Assembly (NCBI RefSeq): GCF_003576645.1
Contig: NC_044916.1
Coordinates: 3,448,123 to 3,512,122 of the forward strand
Direction of reading: 5' to 3'
From: Ipomoea triloba
Taxonomy: Eukaryota > Streptophyta > Magnoliopsida > Solanales > Convolvulaceae
DNA length: 64,000 bases
The notes under the pieces are model-generated. The model was not told the origin of the DNA, did not search any database, and worked only from the letters and a program-made list of their open reading frames with translations. This document shows, piece by piece, positions 35,287 to 46,573 of this stretch (position 1 is the stretch's first letter; each line of letters begins with the position of its first letter). The position numbers were made by a program, and so were the translations under genes.

Positions 35287-36194
35287 GGGTGCGTTTGGTT
35301 AGCACATGAAAATCGGAATCGGAATGGGTATCAATACTTGGTAATGGTAATAAATGTTGGTGAGAGTATTTAGGATGTGTTTGGTTGGTGGGTTTACGAA
35401 TAAGGTATGTGTATCAAAGTGATTTTTATTGTTTGGTTGATAGGTTTTTATAATACTACTATGGATTTGGAATACCTCATTAATTGAAAAACTCATACCC
35501 TTATGAAATAAGGGTGTGTTTGGTTGGGGGGTTTAGGCATAAGGTATGGGTATGAAAGTGATTGTTAGTGTTTGGTTGATAGGTTTTGTGAATGCTACTA
35601 TGGGTTTGGAATACCCCCATCAATGGCAAAACCCATACCCTTATTAAATAAGAGTTTCATCTCCCTTCATCATTTCTTCCCCAACTATTAATAATCATTC
35701 CCATTCCACCCAACTACCAAACATGCTAAATACTTTCACCAAAACCCATTACCCTTACCAAGTATTTGATACCCATTCCGATTCCGATTCCCATGTGCGA
35801 ACCAAACGCACCCTAAGTGTTTCATTCCCCTTCCTTCTATCTTCCACAACTATTAATAATCATTCTCATTCCACCCTACTACCAAACATGCAAAATATTT
35901 TCACCAAACTCATTACCCTTACTAAGTATTTGACACCCATACCATTTCCGATTTCCATGTGCGAACCAAACACACCCTTAGCATGTTTGGTAGTTGGGTG
36001 GAATGGAAATGATTATTAATAGTTGGGGAAGAAAAGAAGAATGGAGATGAAACACTTATTTAATAAGAGTATGTGTTTTCTCATTAATGAGGTATTCCAA
36101 ACCCATAATAACATTCACAAAACCTATCAACCAAACACAAGTAATAACTTTCATACCAATTCCTTATGCCTAAACCCACCAACCAAACACACCC
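35287..36194. mobile_element. Three nested Tourist-like MITEs
   Basis: The inner copy 35512-35813 is flanked by TAA both sides and sits inside a middle copy 35373-35977, itself flanked by TTA both sides and inserted in an outer copy 35287-36194 of opposite orientation. Removing each insert rejoins a ~300-bp member of the family seen at 338-638. All ends are GG(G/A)TG(T/C)GTTTGGTT-like. This gives an insertion order within one family just upstream of the DUF707 gene. Confidence 0.88.
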
Positions 36195-37309
36195 TTCATT
36201 TTTTTTGAAATATTTCATATTACATAGTATATTTTATATTGACTCAATCCACTCAATTTGTATCACCTATAAAAATTTGTGAGTCAGTCTCACATAAGTA
36301 TAATTCTTTAAAAAAATAATGTGAGCAATTTCTATTCTCACCCTCAATTTATTGGGAGTGAACACTTGTGTGCCACCTCAATTTCTATCCTCATCACCCT
36401 CAATTCCTTTGAAAACTCACCTGATGACAATAACATATTATTGTTTGTCGCCTCAAAAAGTAAAAGTGATAGAATATTCTTATGTGGGTACTACACTTAA
36501 TGACTGTTTTACACTAACCTCTTTTTTTTTTTTTGTGCTTTTAGATTTTTTTGGTCGATCATTGAATAAGGTGACAGATTGTCTTGCGACGAGAAGTGTT
36601 ATTCAATATGCTCCATTTGACTTTTCCCAATTGTTGCTTTTAGAGAAATTTTAGAACAGGAAAATTCAATGCTTGGGTTTTTATCAAATGGAAAGGGAGT
36701 ATTTTGAGTGAGTTCTTCCTCAGCAAATCGGGAGTTTTTGTAGGTTTAGTGGGCCCAATTGGGAGAGGTTACTGCGTCTCATGCATGCGTGAGGCGCAGA
36801 TTTCGCCTCCGTGCATAATTACATTTTTTTTAGTTTTGTTATTTTGTTTTGTTTTTTTTTCTTTTATTTTTTTCCTTCACTCTCATTTTCTCTTTCCTAA
36901 TCACACTTACAAAAACTTTTCAAAAAATACACCAAAATTTGACTATTGGGAAGGCCTTATGTTGGGATGTATTTCCGTCTGAGTTTATTGTAAACTTGTT
37001 TCTTCTCGACGGTCAATGCAGTTCTTTTGGTTTTGGTGTCCAACAAAGAAAAATGGAACTTGGCCAAAGAGCTTGACAAACATTTGGGCTACAGATAAAT
37101 TATGTTAGGTATGGAAAAGCAAAATGTAGCCTAGCAATTAGGCATTAAATCACAATCCCACAAAATATATTCAACGTACACAACATCTTTAATTTTCATT
37201 TTTTTAATTTTTAAAAAAACTACGATTCTAGTATTCTACAAATAAATAGAGAGTCAAAGTGTTGGGCCAACAATTTTTTTTTTTTTTTAAATAGGTAGGT
37301 TTCTCAATT
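36195..37309. other. Unassigned; MITE-like piece ~36740-36930
   Basis: Around 36740-36930 the words GTGGGCCCAATTGGGAG and CTCTTTCCTAATCACACTTACAAAAAC recall the MITE at 40671-40992. At 36555-36610 a frame reads GRSLNKVTDCLATRS, weakly like the end of a retroelement RNase H, but this is thin. No gene supported. Confidence 0.35.
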
Positions 37310-37556
37310 TGTCAATCCCAACATATCCTTCATTATTATATGAATAACATCATGCTTGGTAACCATAAAGTTTCAAATTTGATTTTCAGTAAAAACAGTT
37401 TATTGCATGCCGTTCTTGGTTTGGTTCAGTGAATTATAAGCAACCTAAACTAGTTTACCTCATTGTAATCATTTGCTACTAAGATCACAAGACTAGATTT
37501 ACTCATTACACACCCTAAAGTAGTGGTTACGGATTCTTCTCCTGACCCAAAAAAAA
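37310..37556 (+). mobile_element. SINE remnant
   Basis: The body CTTGGTTTGGTTCAGTGAAT, then ACACACCCTAAAGTAGTGG, then TTCTTCTCCTGACCC and poly-A matches the 3' body of the SINE at 34365-34585 and its duplicate at about 43405-43630. Confidence 0.6.
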
Positions 37557-38340
37557 AACACCCATCCACCACCATTGTTAGTTCATTAGATATACATGCA
37601 TCATGCAATCATGCATGAAGAGCCATTACATGCAGATGAACTTACAAGTTACAGCAAAGGATTGCAGAATGAATGACACAAATATAACACAACATGTGTG
37701 GGCTTATCGGGCTTATCTGGCTGGGATATTCATGCAATTCATGATTTGACTTGCCACCAATTTTATGATACAATGATACAATGTTGGTTGTTGCAGTTTC
37801 CTTAAACATGTTAACACAACAGTTTATTAAAGGCAACATAGTAGTTCACTCTTTACTGCCCTGTTTGCCTCACTGCAACAAGTGAATGCACTGAACCAAA
37901 CATGTTCAACAAAACCTGTAATCCCACTGTAAAGATATGCACCAACAATGCAGCCCCAGAACTGAGAATAAACCACTTCAATTCGATCTAACCGCTATTT
38001 ACACAAGCCAAACGAGCCCCGGCCCCCGAGGGCAGAAAAATTTTCCCAATTCGGGTGCTCCAAAAAAATCGAAGATATACTACTACAGGTGATCATATAC
38101 TCAAAACCTCAATAATTCCCATCACAATTCTTGTGCTTCTAGTTGATCGTGGACAATGGCGTCGTGTGGACTGTACTCAACCGGGGCGTGGGATCTTCAT
38201 TGTGTAGATGTGGATCGCGGTTGGGAGGACAAGAAATGGGAGCGAGATGGGCTATGAAAGTTGGCATCTCTTCTCCAGGCATCAGCACTGAAAATTCTTG
38301 GTCACTGGTGACAATCTGTGGCAACAAATGGAACAAGCAG
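37315..38340. repeat. Diverged 1-kb duplicate of 43413-44424
   Basis: Long near-identical stretches match 43413-44424 with scattered substitutions and small indels, covering SINE, downstream DNA and the last exon of the membrane-protein gene. Homology stops just after the exon's splice acceptor (CTGTGGCAACAAATG). This is a true, older partial duplication, unlike the 4115-bp repeat further right. Confidence 0.85.
38139..38315 (-). pseudogene. Orphan second exon of the membrane-protein gene
   Basis: Reads IVTSDQEFSVLMPGEEMP, then ending TTPLSTIN and stop, like exon 2 of the gene at 44215-45488 but shorter (177 against 186 bp; the LPSER stretch is altered and short). No matching first exon lies upstream. 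The reading frame is intact, so use as an alternative last exon cannot be fully excluded. Confidence 0.8.
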
Positions 38341-39950
38341 ACTAGCATGATTGAAAGCCGTTGACTACTCCTGTTTCGATGACTCGTCTTGTTGTTGAGG
38401 TGGCATGATTGATTGTAAGCCGTTGGCTACTCCTGTTTCGATGATTGATTGTAAGTCGTTGGCTCCTCATGATTGAATTGTAAATCAAAGAAACAATTGA
38501 AGTAATAAATATTGAAATCATGTCACAATTAAATAACGTTACAAAACTGAAATTGAAGAACTTAGCTTGATGATTAGAATTGAAAGACAAATTTGAAATT
38601 TGATGTTTACTTGCAAATACAAAGTGAAATCTTCCTCTAGATCTTCCAAATGTTAATGGATTACAATGTAGAAAATGTTTGGGAGAGTTTCTATGGAGAA
38701 AAATCTAGAGCTAGAGAGAAAACTAGAAGAAGAAAGAAAATAACTGTCAGTTGCTATATATATGGTCTGAAAATTGTGCCAAATCGTAGTTCACTAGACG
38801 AAAAGTCACGGTGTGAGTCCCACTGTGAGTCTTAGTGATCAGATTTTGATCATTGACACTTACGGTGTGAGTGCCAGCGTGAGGCTTAAGGATCAAAATT
38901 TGATAAGCACAATCACGTTGGCACTCACACCGAGTCTCCTGATCAGAGATCCAGTCGTGAACTCACACTAGCACTCACGGTGTGAGTGCCAATGTGAGCT
39001 CCTCAAGGCACCTTCAGGCTACCATTTTGCTCCTTCGTTCCCTCGTGCCCCCCTTGCCTCGTTCCCTGATGCCTCGTTTTCTCCCAAGATTAACCTCATT
39101 TAATGCTTGTTTGCACCATTACTCGATCTTTTCTTCCTTCAATAAAAAAAACACACCAAATTAAACATTGTTCCACCATCCTTTACCTAACATTTAAACA
39201 AAAACAAGCATATAGGAAGCATAAATATAAGTCATTCATGGGTTATCAAACCCACTTTGCAGGAGTCTTCATTTTCTCTGATTGACAAAACCTCACTTCA
39301 TAGGAGTTTTCATCACCTCTAATCAGTTGAATCCCACTTTGCGCACAAGAAAGTCTTCATCTCCTCTAAAACCAACTAAAACATTATTGAATTTCAATGG
39401 AACCAATAAAATCTTGCTAAAACTTCTTGAAAATGTTAATTTTTTCTGAAAATCTTTTAAGAATTTTCAAGAAAATAGCTTGCCTTTTATTTGAGTTCAG
39501 AAAATAGAAAGATATGTTCCATCTCACTAAAAAGCTTATTTAAGCTGATATGGAGTATTTGGTAATTGAACTACACATTATCCGAAAAGATTTAGTGCGG
39601 TAGAGAATTGTAAAATAAAAATTAAGGGGCCATATTAGTTTATTATCATGGTAACAGCCAAAAAGATATCATTGTTATACACAAATACAATTAGGCTGAG
39701 AAAGAATAGCAAGGATGATTGTTTGATCATTTCACAACATTGCAGCAAGCCTACATGACACTGCAATAAACTGTTTGAAAATTTCCACAAAACAAGCATG
39801 CTGAAATGGCGATGTTCTGAAGCAATGAAGATAGTACACTCCAGAGCACTTAATGCTCAAGAATTACACCCCTTTGAAGGATCATCTTCTTCACTGTCAA
39901 GAGTTTACCCAAGACCAACACTAAGCAAAGAGTATCTGCAATGGCAATCA
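38341..39950. other. Unassigned, possible LTR-derived
   Basis: GCCGTTGGCTACTCCTGTTT-type words repeat near 38360-38460. ACGGTGTGAGTGCCA occurs several times in both orientations at 38805-38995. The block up to about 39255 ends GGGTTATCAAACCC. This resembles LTR-retrotransposon terminal sequence but boundaries and TG..CA ends were not established. Confidence 0.35.
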
Positions 39951-41767
39951 CTACTTTTTCTCTTCTGCTTTCCGTGGCTGAAGATATAAGCATTAAAAAA
40001 AAAAAAGAATTAGTGCTATGAAAGAATTGAAAATTTTAACATGTTATCTGTAATGGACAGAAAATTTGTGTAATGCATGAATGCATGAATGCATGATATA
40101 ACATCCTTGAAACACCCTGTGGATTGCTTTAGAGTCATTCATAAGGTCACAACTAGCCACCTCATGGTTCTTTCGAAGTCCACTTTAATATCTGAGGAAC
40201 CAAGTGTATTCATCAATTATATTGCTAAATGAAAGATCAGATATCAAGATAGATGCAATTCTACTCAAACGGGAAAAATGCTTGCATATGTAAGTATGTT
40301 CAGTGTAATCCATGCAGGCAGTGTATGATGGTGTGATGGATTACTATAATTGATTATCCAAACCACACAGGAAAAAAGAAACCTTGTGATGAAAAAGTAC
40401 GGTTTTTTAATGAAGTATTGGAGATTTTGCAGAACATATTTTATAATCCTAAGGAATTAGATCAAGAAACCAGCATGAGTAACTGAACAAGCAACAAAAA
40501 CCAAAAATGGAAGCCAAGCTCAAAAAACATGCAACCTGAAAAATAAAAGCTTCCAGAACTTTAAATTGTTTACAAGTTAAATCCTCATCAGACTTCAAAA
40601 CACTTTCATGTGTCTTATCAATTTATCAACATGCAGGTCTAATATGGACATATATAAACAAAGGGCCAGTTAGGCCATCCACACCAATGGTTATTGCTTT
40701 GGTTTATGTCAGATTGAGTCCAACTTGGAGGAGAGAGGTGAGGGAGAGAGAAGGAAGAAGAGTTGCCTGCAAATGAAGAAATAATACTGACCAACTGGGA
40801 CCCACTGCATTTAATAATACATGTGACATGCGCCCAGCGGGCGCATCAAGCGCGCCTCACAATGTGATTTTTATAATTTTTTTAAATCAAATTTGTTTAA
40901 TTTTTTTCCTCCCCTCCCATTTTCTCTTTCCTATCACACTTACAAAAACTCCTTAATAACCGTGAAAAAACCCCATTGATAAGGATGCTCTTACAAGTAG
41001 AAAAACACAGCAGACAAAGGGGATTAGTCTACCAGGAGCCCTTAACCTTACCATAATAAGCTATACCATTAAATGTGCCATGATAGTTATGGCTTAAGTA
41101 TATAGTTACTTGAACAGAGAATGATACTTCTTATACTTTTGCAGACCATGAAGCAGACCTCTGAACTGTCAAGAGTTCTAACTCTATATTGAATGATCTT
41201 TGACAAAACGATGATAAACTGAAATACATCCACTAATTTTTTTTTGTAAATTTGTAATAAAGGAGCAATCTTTGCCTTAGTCACTACGCATACTACCAAT
41301 TCGACGATTTACCTCGTACAAAAACAAGCAGCAGTCCAGTCCCGTTAAAAGCAATAGAATAGAAAATAAATAAAAGCAATAGAAAGGAGTAAAAGCAAAG
41401 AGAAAATAACCTTGATTCCAAGGAATGGTTGGTTGAGCTCTTCTACAGGAATAACAACGGGCCACTTCTCGCCAGCTTCACGGAACATCTGCTCAGTCTC
41501 GAGATACTGCCCCTTCTCGAGAATCATGGTGCGGATGTTTTGGGCGGGGGTAGAAGTGGCATCATACGTTTGCTCGATGCCGTTGACGAAGGTGACAGTG
41601 ATCTGCGGCGGGTGGTCATCAGTGCGGCGCTTCACCTGGATTTGACAAGCCGGGTTGGACTCCTTCGCCTTTGGGGCGTTGCATTGGGCTAAGAACTCCA
41701 TACATGACGCGATGCGGGGGTCGATCGCATTGAACTCAATTTTCACCTTCGATAGAAATTTCAACAT
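39951..41767 (-). CDS. mL53: Mitochondrial ribosomal protein mL53
   Basis: Two exons, minus strand: 41411-41767 (119 codons) and 39951-39977 (PRKAEEKK and stop), joined AAG|GT..CAG in phase 0 to 127 aa, the usual plant length. It begins LKFLSKVKIEFNAIDPR, then ASCMEFLAQCNAPKAKESNP, then VKRRTDDHPPQITVTFVNG, then NIRTMILEKG and EQMFREAGEKWPVVIP. This matches plant mL53 (MRP-L53, thioredoxin-like fold), a component of the large mitochondrial ribosomal subunit. The start is the first Met; the N-terminal region is basic as expected for import. A CT repeat at about 41791-41808 lies just upstream. The 1.4-kb intron contains a MITE. Confidence 0.93.
40671..40992. mobile_element. MITE in the mL53 intron
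   Basis: The left end TAGGCCATCCACACCAATGG and the inverted right end TAAGAGCATCCTTATCAATG are imperfect terminal repeats of the kind common in plant hAT-type MITEs. The interior has GGGACCCACTGCATTTAATA and a GC-rich GCGCCCAGCGGGCGC patch. No ORF. Exact ends and target duplication are uncertain. Confidence 0.6.
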
Positions 41768-41967
41768 TTCTTTTTGCCGCCTTCTCTTTGCTCTCTCTCT
41801 CTCTCTCCCCTCAAGACTGGGAGGAACACAGTCGGGGGCGGATCCAGGATTTTATTTGAGTGGGGGCGAAGAAATGAAGTTAAAATCGTTTTAAAAATGT
41901 CCATAACAAAATATCAAACACCAATAAGATTAGCAGTCACAGTCTTTAATTAATAGAGAAAAAAAAA

Positions 41968-42457
41968 TTAGTAGTCTGTCAGACTCTAAAGTTAGCACTA
42001 ATACACAGACTAGAGACAATATAGTGATTACAGGGAAAATATGTCAATATACACAGTAACACCAACCCATTGTTCGGACTCCGGAGGGTGCCTGGTGCGG
42101 CCTGGCATCAGCCGTTTCTATAGCAAGCCCAGGCCTATTTTCATCCCTACTTGGCATTTTTTACTTTAAAGCTTGTTGTATACAACTATGCACTCAATTG
42201 CATAATGCCAACAACAGTAAAATTTGAAATGGATAAGTGTAATGGAGGCTCCAGATTCAATTTATGGCAAGTCCAAATCATGACCTTTCTCACTCAGAGT
42301 GGCATGATGAATGATCTCTTTGAGAAGTCCTAAAAGCCAGCTTGATGGTGTATGAACAATGGGGTGGTGTTACTGTGTATATTGACATATTTTCCCTGTA
42401 ATCACTATATTGTCTCTAAGCTGTGTATTAGTGCTAACTTTAGAGTCTGACAGACTA
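41968..42457 (+). mobile_element. Copia gag fragment between ~100-bp inverted repeats
   Basis: The sequence 41968-42068 is almost perfectly complementary to about 42360-42457 (GTAGTCTGTCAGACTC, then GTGATTACAGGGAAAATATG). Between them a primer-binding-site-like TGGCATCAG is followed by an ATG frame (42208-42333) reading KFEMDKCNGGSRFNLWQVQ, then MTFLTQSGMMNDLFEKS, the N-terminus of a Ty1/copia Gag, and a stop. Retrotransposon LTRs should be direct repeats, so this inverted arrangement is a rearranged or chimeric product. Confidence 0.75.
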
Positions 42458-42459
42458 CT

Positions 42460-42725
42460 AACAGACTGCTTCCACCAATATAAAAATTTCACATAAATAG
42501 CTCAGTATAACAGACTGCTTCCACCAATATAAAAATTTCACATAAATAGCTCAATATAACAGACTGCTTCCACCAATATACAAATTTCACATAAATAGCT
42601 CAATATAACAGACTGCTTCCACCAATATACAAATTTCACATAAATAGCTCAGTATAACAGACTGCTTCCACCAATATACAAATTTTACAGAAATAGCTCA
42701 AATAGCAGACTGCTTCCACCAACAG
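42460..42725. repeat. 49-bp tandem repeat, ~5.5 units
   Basis: ACAGACTGCTTCCACCAATA recurs every 49 bases from 42461 (42510, 42559, 42608, 42657), with a shorter last unit near 42707. It abuts the inverted repeat of the copia fragment. Present again at 46575-46840 as part of the large repeat. Confidence 0.95.
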
Positions 42726-44214
42726 ATAGCTCATATAATCATATAAAGTCAGATGGTATAGACTATAGAGCATAGACGCACAGTATAGCACATTAGAAAT
42801 ATAAAACTAGGGTTTAGCAAATTACTTCTTTTCTCACAAAAATACCCGGAGAACTCAGGTCTTCAATAGTTCAAGTTCAACCCACAAGGCCACACCAAGC
42901 AGTCACCAGTTGTCCAGTTCACTGTCGTCACTCTTCACACTCGCTAATCGATATGGCTTCCACCAAAAAAGGAGACACCGTCGTTACTCGTCAGACGTCA
43001 CACTGGACCATCGAAGAACCACGAACCACCGGAAACCTGAGAAGCACCGGACCACACAAGGCAGAATCGAATCTGAGAAAGAGAACGAACTAACCCTAAA
43101 CACACACATATATATAGTCAAATCAAGTAACCCTAACCCTTTATATTTTCGGATTTTCGGGCGGGTCGGGTCCGAAAATCCATCCCCCAGCCCGTTTAAT
43201 TATACCCAGAATCAGAGATGATTTGGGTCGGTTTTCTTCTTTCAGATTGTGGGCGGGTCGGATGGGCTATATACGGGTACGGGTCGGACGGGTTATTTCG
43301 GATGGGTCAGTTATGCTCACTCCTATTTAGGGGTGTTTGGTTCAAGGAACATTGTATAATAGGATTGCTTATACGAAGGTAATGGCCGTGTTTGGCAGAG
43401 TTTATTTTAATTCCCAACACATCCTTCATTATTGTATGAATAACAACACACTCGGTAACCATAAGGTTTCAAACAGTTTATTGACGTTCTTATTCTGAGT
43501 CGGTCATTTATAGGCAACTTAAGATAGTTTACCTCATTGTAATCATTTGCTACTAAGATCACAAGGCTAGATTTACCCATTACACACCCTAAAGTAGTGG
43601 TTACGGATTCTTCTCGTCACCCAAAATAAAACACCCATCCACCACCATTGTTAGTTCATTAGATATACATGCATCATGCAATCATGCATGACGAGCCATT
43701 ACATGTAGTCATGTAGATGAACTTAATTACAAGTTACAGCAAAGGATTGCAGTATGAATGACACAAATATAACACAACATGTGTGGGCTTATCTGGCTGG
43801 GATATTCATGCAATTCATGATTTGACTTGCCACCAATTTTATGATACAATGTTGGTTGTTGCAGTTTCCTTAAACATGTTAACACAACAGTTGATTAAAG
43901 GCAACACAGTAGTCCACTCTTTACTGCCCTGTTTGCCTCACTGCAACAAGTGAATGACTGAACCAAACATGTTCAAGAAAACCTGTAATCCCACTGTAAA
44001 GATATGCACCAACAATGCAGCTAGCCCCAGAACTGAGAATTGAAACCACTTCAATTCGATCTAACAGCTATTTACACAAGCCAAACGAGCCCCGGCCCCC
44101 GAGGGCAGAAAAAATTTCCCAATTCGGGTGCTCCAAAAAAATCGAAGATACTACTATACTACAGGTGATCATATACTCAAAACCTCAATAATTCCCATCA
44201 CAATGCTTGTACTT
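42726..44214. other. Intergenic, with SINE at ~43405-43630
   Basis: The segment 42910-43330 has GC-rich runs of GGGTCGGG type and no supported gene (a 103-codon frame lacks any motif). The segment 43405-43630 is a SINE body ending ACACACCCTAAAGTAGTGG, then GTCACCCAAAATAAAAC. The whole is repeated at 46841-48329. Confidence 0.5.
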
Positions 44215-45488
44215 CTAGTCGATCATGGACAATGGCGTCGTGTGGACTGTACTCAACGGGGGCGTGGGATCTTCGTTGCGTTCAGATGGAAGACGAGGAT
44301 CGCGGTTGGGAGGACAAGAAATGGGAGCGAGATGGGCTATGAAAGTTGGCATCTCTTCTCCAGGCATCAGCACTGAAAATTCTTGGTCACTGGTGACAAT
44401 CTGTGGCAACAAATGAAACAATGTCACGTTTTTGAGCATATAATATATAAAATATAAACGTGCAGTCTTGCCAATTAAGACAAAACACGTTATCCAATTA
44501 CTTCACAAGTCATTACAAGGTAAAATGCAGGAAATCAATAGTATGAGACAGAGTATGTGTGTGTCTGCTAGCTTAGTAAAGGGCTGCAACCGACAACATA
44601 AGCTCAAAAACAATGAAATGCAGACAAAAAATACGAGGAAGCACTGTTTGTAACAGTACAAATTTTGCATTTGAGGCTCAAGAGAAGTTCAATGATTTTT
44701 TTTTTGAACGGCAAGAGAAATCCATAGCTAATACTTGAGGCTGTGTACTGCGTACTGTGTAAACTCCACATTGTGACTCTAATCAACAAAAAGAAATACA
44801 AGTAAAAGTTTTATGCCAATCCGTGACGGCCCAGCCGAGCTGGCCCGTACTGACAGCTTTAAGTAAAATAGACTAAATTGTATGAAAATGACTTGTTTAA
44901 ATTAAAAAGACCAATGGATTATTCCCTTCGAACTTGTGAAGTTCAATGAATTTGTTGATCGGTAACTATGCAAGACACAAGACACTAATCACCCTAACTA
45001 AGGGACAGGAAAATGCCACAGATACCAACAAGATTTGCATTAATGATGCACATAATCATGGGATTTGATAGATTTAATAATACAATAATCCTTAAACTCC
45101 TAGTTAACCCCAAAATTTCATTATAATTTCCCAACAATCAATGAATTCATGAGACCACCAACAGGCTAAAAATCCTTACTTCAGGCGTGGGGTGGCAGAA
45201 CTTTGGGTGAAATGTCATCTGGGACTCAATATCGCCGGGGATCCGTCGGCCGGAAGACAGCGGCGGCGGCGGCGACTCCGGCGAAGTGGGTCTAAGGAAC
45301 CGCTCAAAAATGGCCATGACAAGAAACATGGAGATGAGAATGGCGGTGGCGACAAACCCAAAAGACACAGCATTGACTGAGCTATCGAAGTGCGTCCAGT
45401 GCTCCTCTTTCGCCGCCGTTGCGTACATTGGCGCAGCTCCGGTGGGCGACGGCGCCGCCCATTTCCCCCACCCATTTTCTCCCCCCAT
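44215..45488 (-). CDS. Single-pass membrane protein, function unknown
   Basis: Two exons, minus strand: 45180-45488 (103 codons) and 44215-44400 (61 codons plus stop), joined GAA|GTAAGG..CCACAG|ATT in phase 0, 164 aa. Residues about 42-62 form one hydrophobic helix (SFGFVATAILISMFLVMAIF); N-terminal residues 1-41 are polar. After the helix come a Ser/Pro-rich stretch and MTFHPKFCHPTPE, then in exon 2 the conserved SVLMPGEEMPTFIAH plus CPP. This MPG..PTFIAHPAP..CP block defines a plant family of small uncharacterised membrane proteins sometimes labelled 'hydroxyproline-rich'. No enzymatic motif is seen. The first Met gives the usual short N-terminus. Confidence 0.85.
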
Positions 45489-46573
45489 ACTTTCTACCTA
45501 TCAAAAACACACAAAAAAAAAAACGCAATTTTTTTTTTTACAATAAAGTAAGTACTAGGATTTCAGTAACATGATGTTTTGTCTAGAAAACCCAGAATAA
45601 TGAGAATGAAGGAAGAAATTAAAGCAATACAGTTATGGCGGTTTGAGAGCAGCTATGGTTTTATGGGTGGAAACTGGTAGTGGTACTTGGAGACAATGTA
45701 GGGTGGGTGGGGTGGGGGTAGGGGGTCAACATGGGGGGGTGGGTAGAGACTAGAAAAGAGAGAATAGAGAGGTATCCTCGGTATTTGGATGGAGAAGACG
45801 GGAGAGATTAGAGAGTTCTCTCTGTTTTGATTCTTCTAAAATAGCTGCAGCCTGCAGGATAGTTGTCCTTTTTAATACAAAACTTGGAAATATAACCTCT
45901 TTTTTTTTAGGTTGACAGTTTGAAACTTGAAAGTACAGTTTAGTTTATTAATTTTTTTTTCTATTCCTAGTATGAAGGCATTTGAATATTTAATGGATAG
46001 AGTGATTGTCTGATAGATTTTATACATATATGAGAGGTAGGAGTGACAATACATGTCACATTGTAAAAAATGCGGGTGTCTATCAATTTCATCCGGTCCT
46101 GGACGAAAAATTAAGGAATATATGCACTCCTTAATAAATATGGTGACATTTTTTTTTAAATTATGATGATATATTTAGAAACGTTTGATTATACATTCAC
46201 AAAAAATTAATGGTACAATTACGTAAGTGCATTATTATTGATCATAAATGCATGGTCAATTACCGCGAATGCAGTATTAAGCCTTTTCAAATGTATTACG
46301 ATAATTGTGAAAATATCACCACTTTTTCTCTTAAATCTCCGTGATCAATCCAAATGGATAAGTACGACTAATCTGCACTTTTTATAAAAGTAGCATCACC
46401 ATTTTTCTCCTTTTTTTTAGCAACCCTTCTAAGATCAATTTTTACTTTTTTTACAATAGTTAGTTATCACATGAATCCTATAGGCGCTCCCTAATGAGAA
46501 CCGGTGCCCAAGAGAGAAATAAGAATGATCCACAGCCATTCACGTGTCCAGATCAACGAATCAGATGTAATTN

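Noticed and set aside
35020..35373. 117-codon plus-strand ORF
   Set aside because: Runs over the DUF707 promoter and leader, a GA repeat, and into a MITE; no coding character.
36352..36654. Retroelement RNase H fragment (NKVTDCLA)
   Set aside because: One short match without other RNase H motifs is too weak to annotate.
41412..41894. Plus-strand ORFs over mL53
   Set aside because: Antisense shadows of exon 1 of mL53.
42910..43221. 103-codon ORF, repeated at 47025-47336
   Set aside because: No domain; looks duplicated only because the whole segment is. Sequence has GGGTCGGG-type repeat character.
45192..45546. Plus-strand Arg-rich ORFs (also at 49307-49661)
   Set aside because: Antisense to exon 1 of the membrane-protein gene, whose minus-strand reading has a membrane helix and correct splice site.
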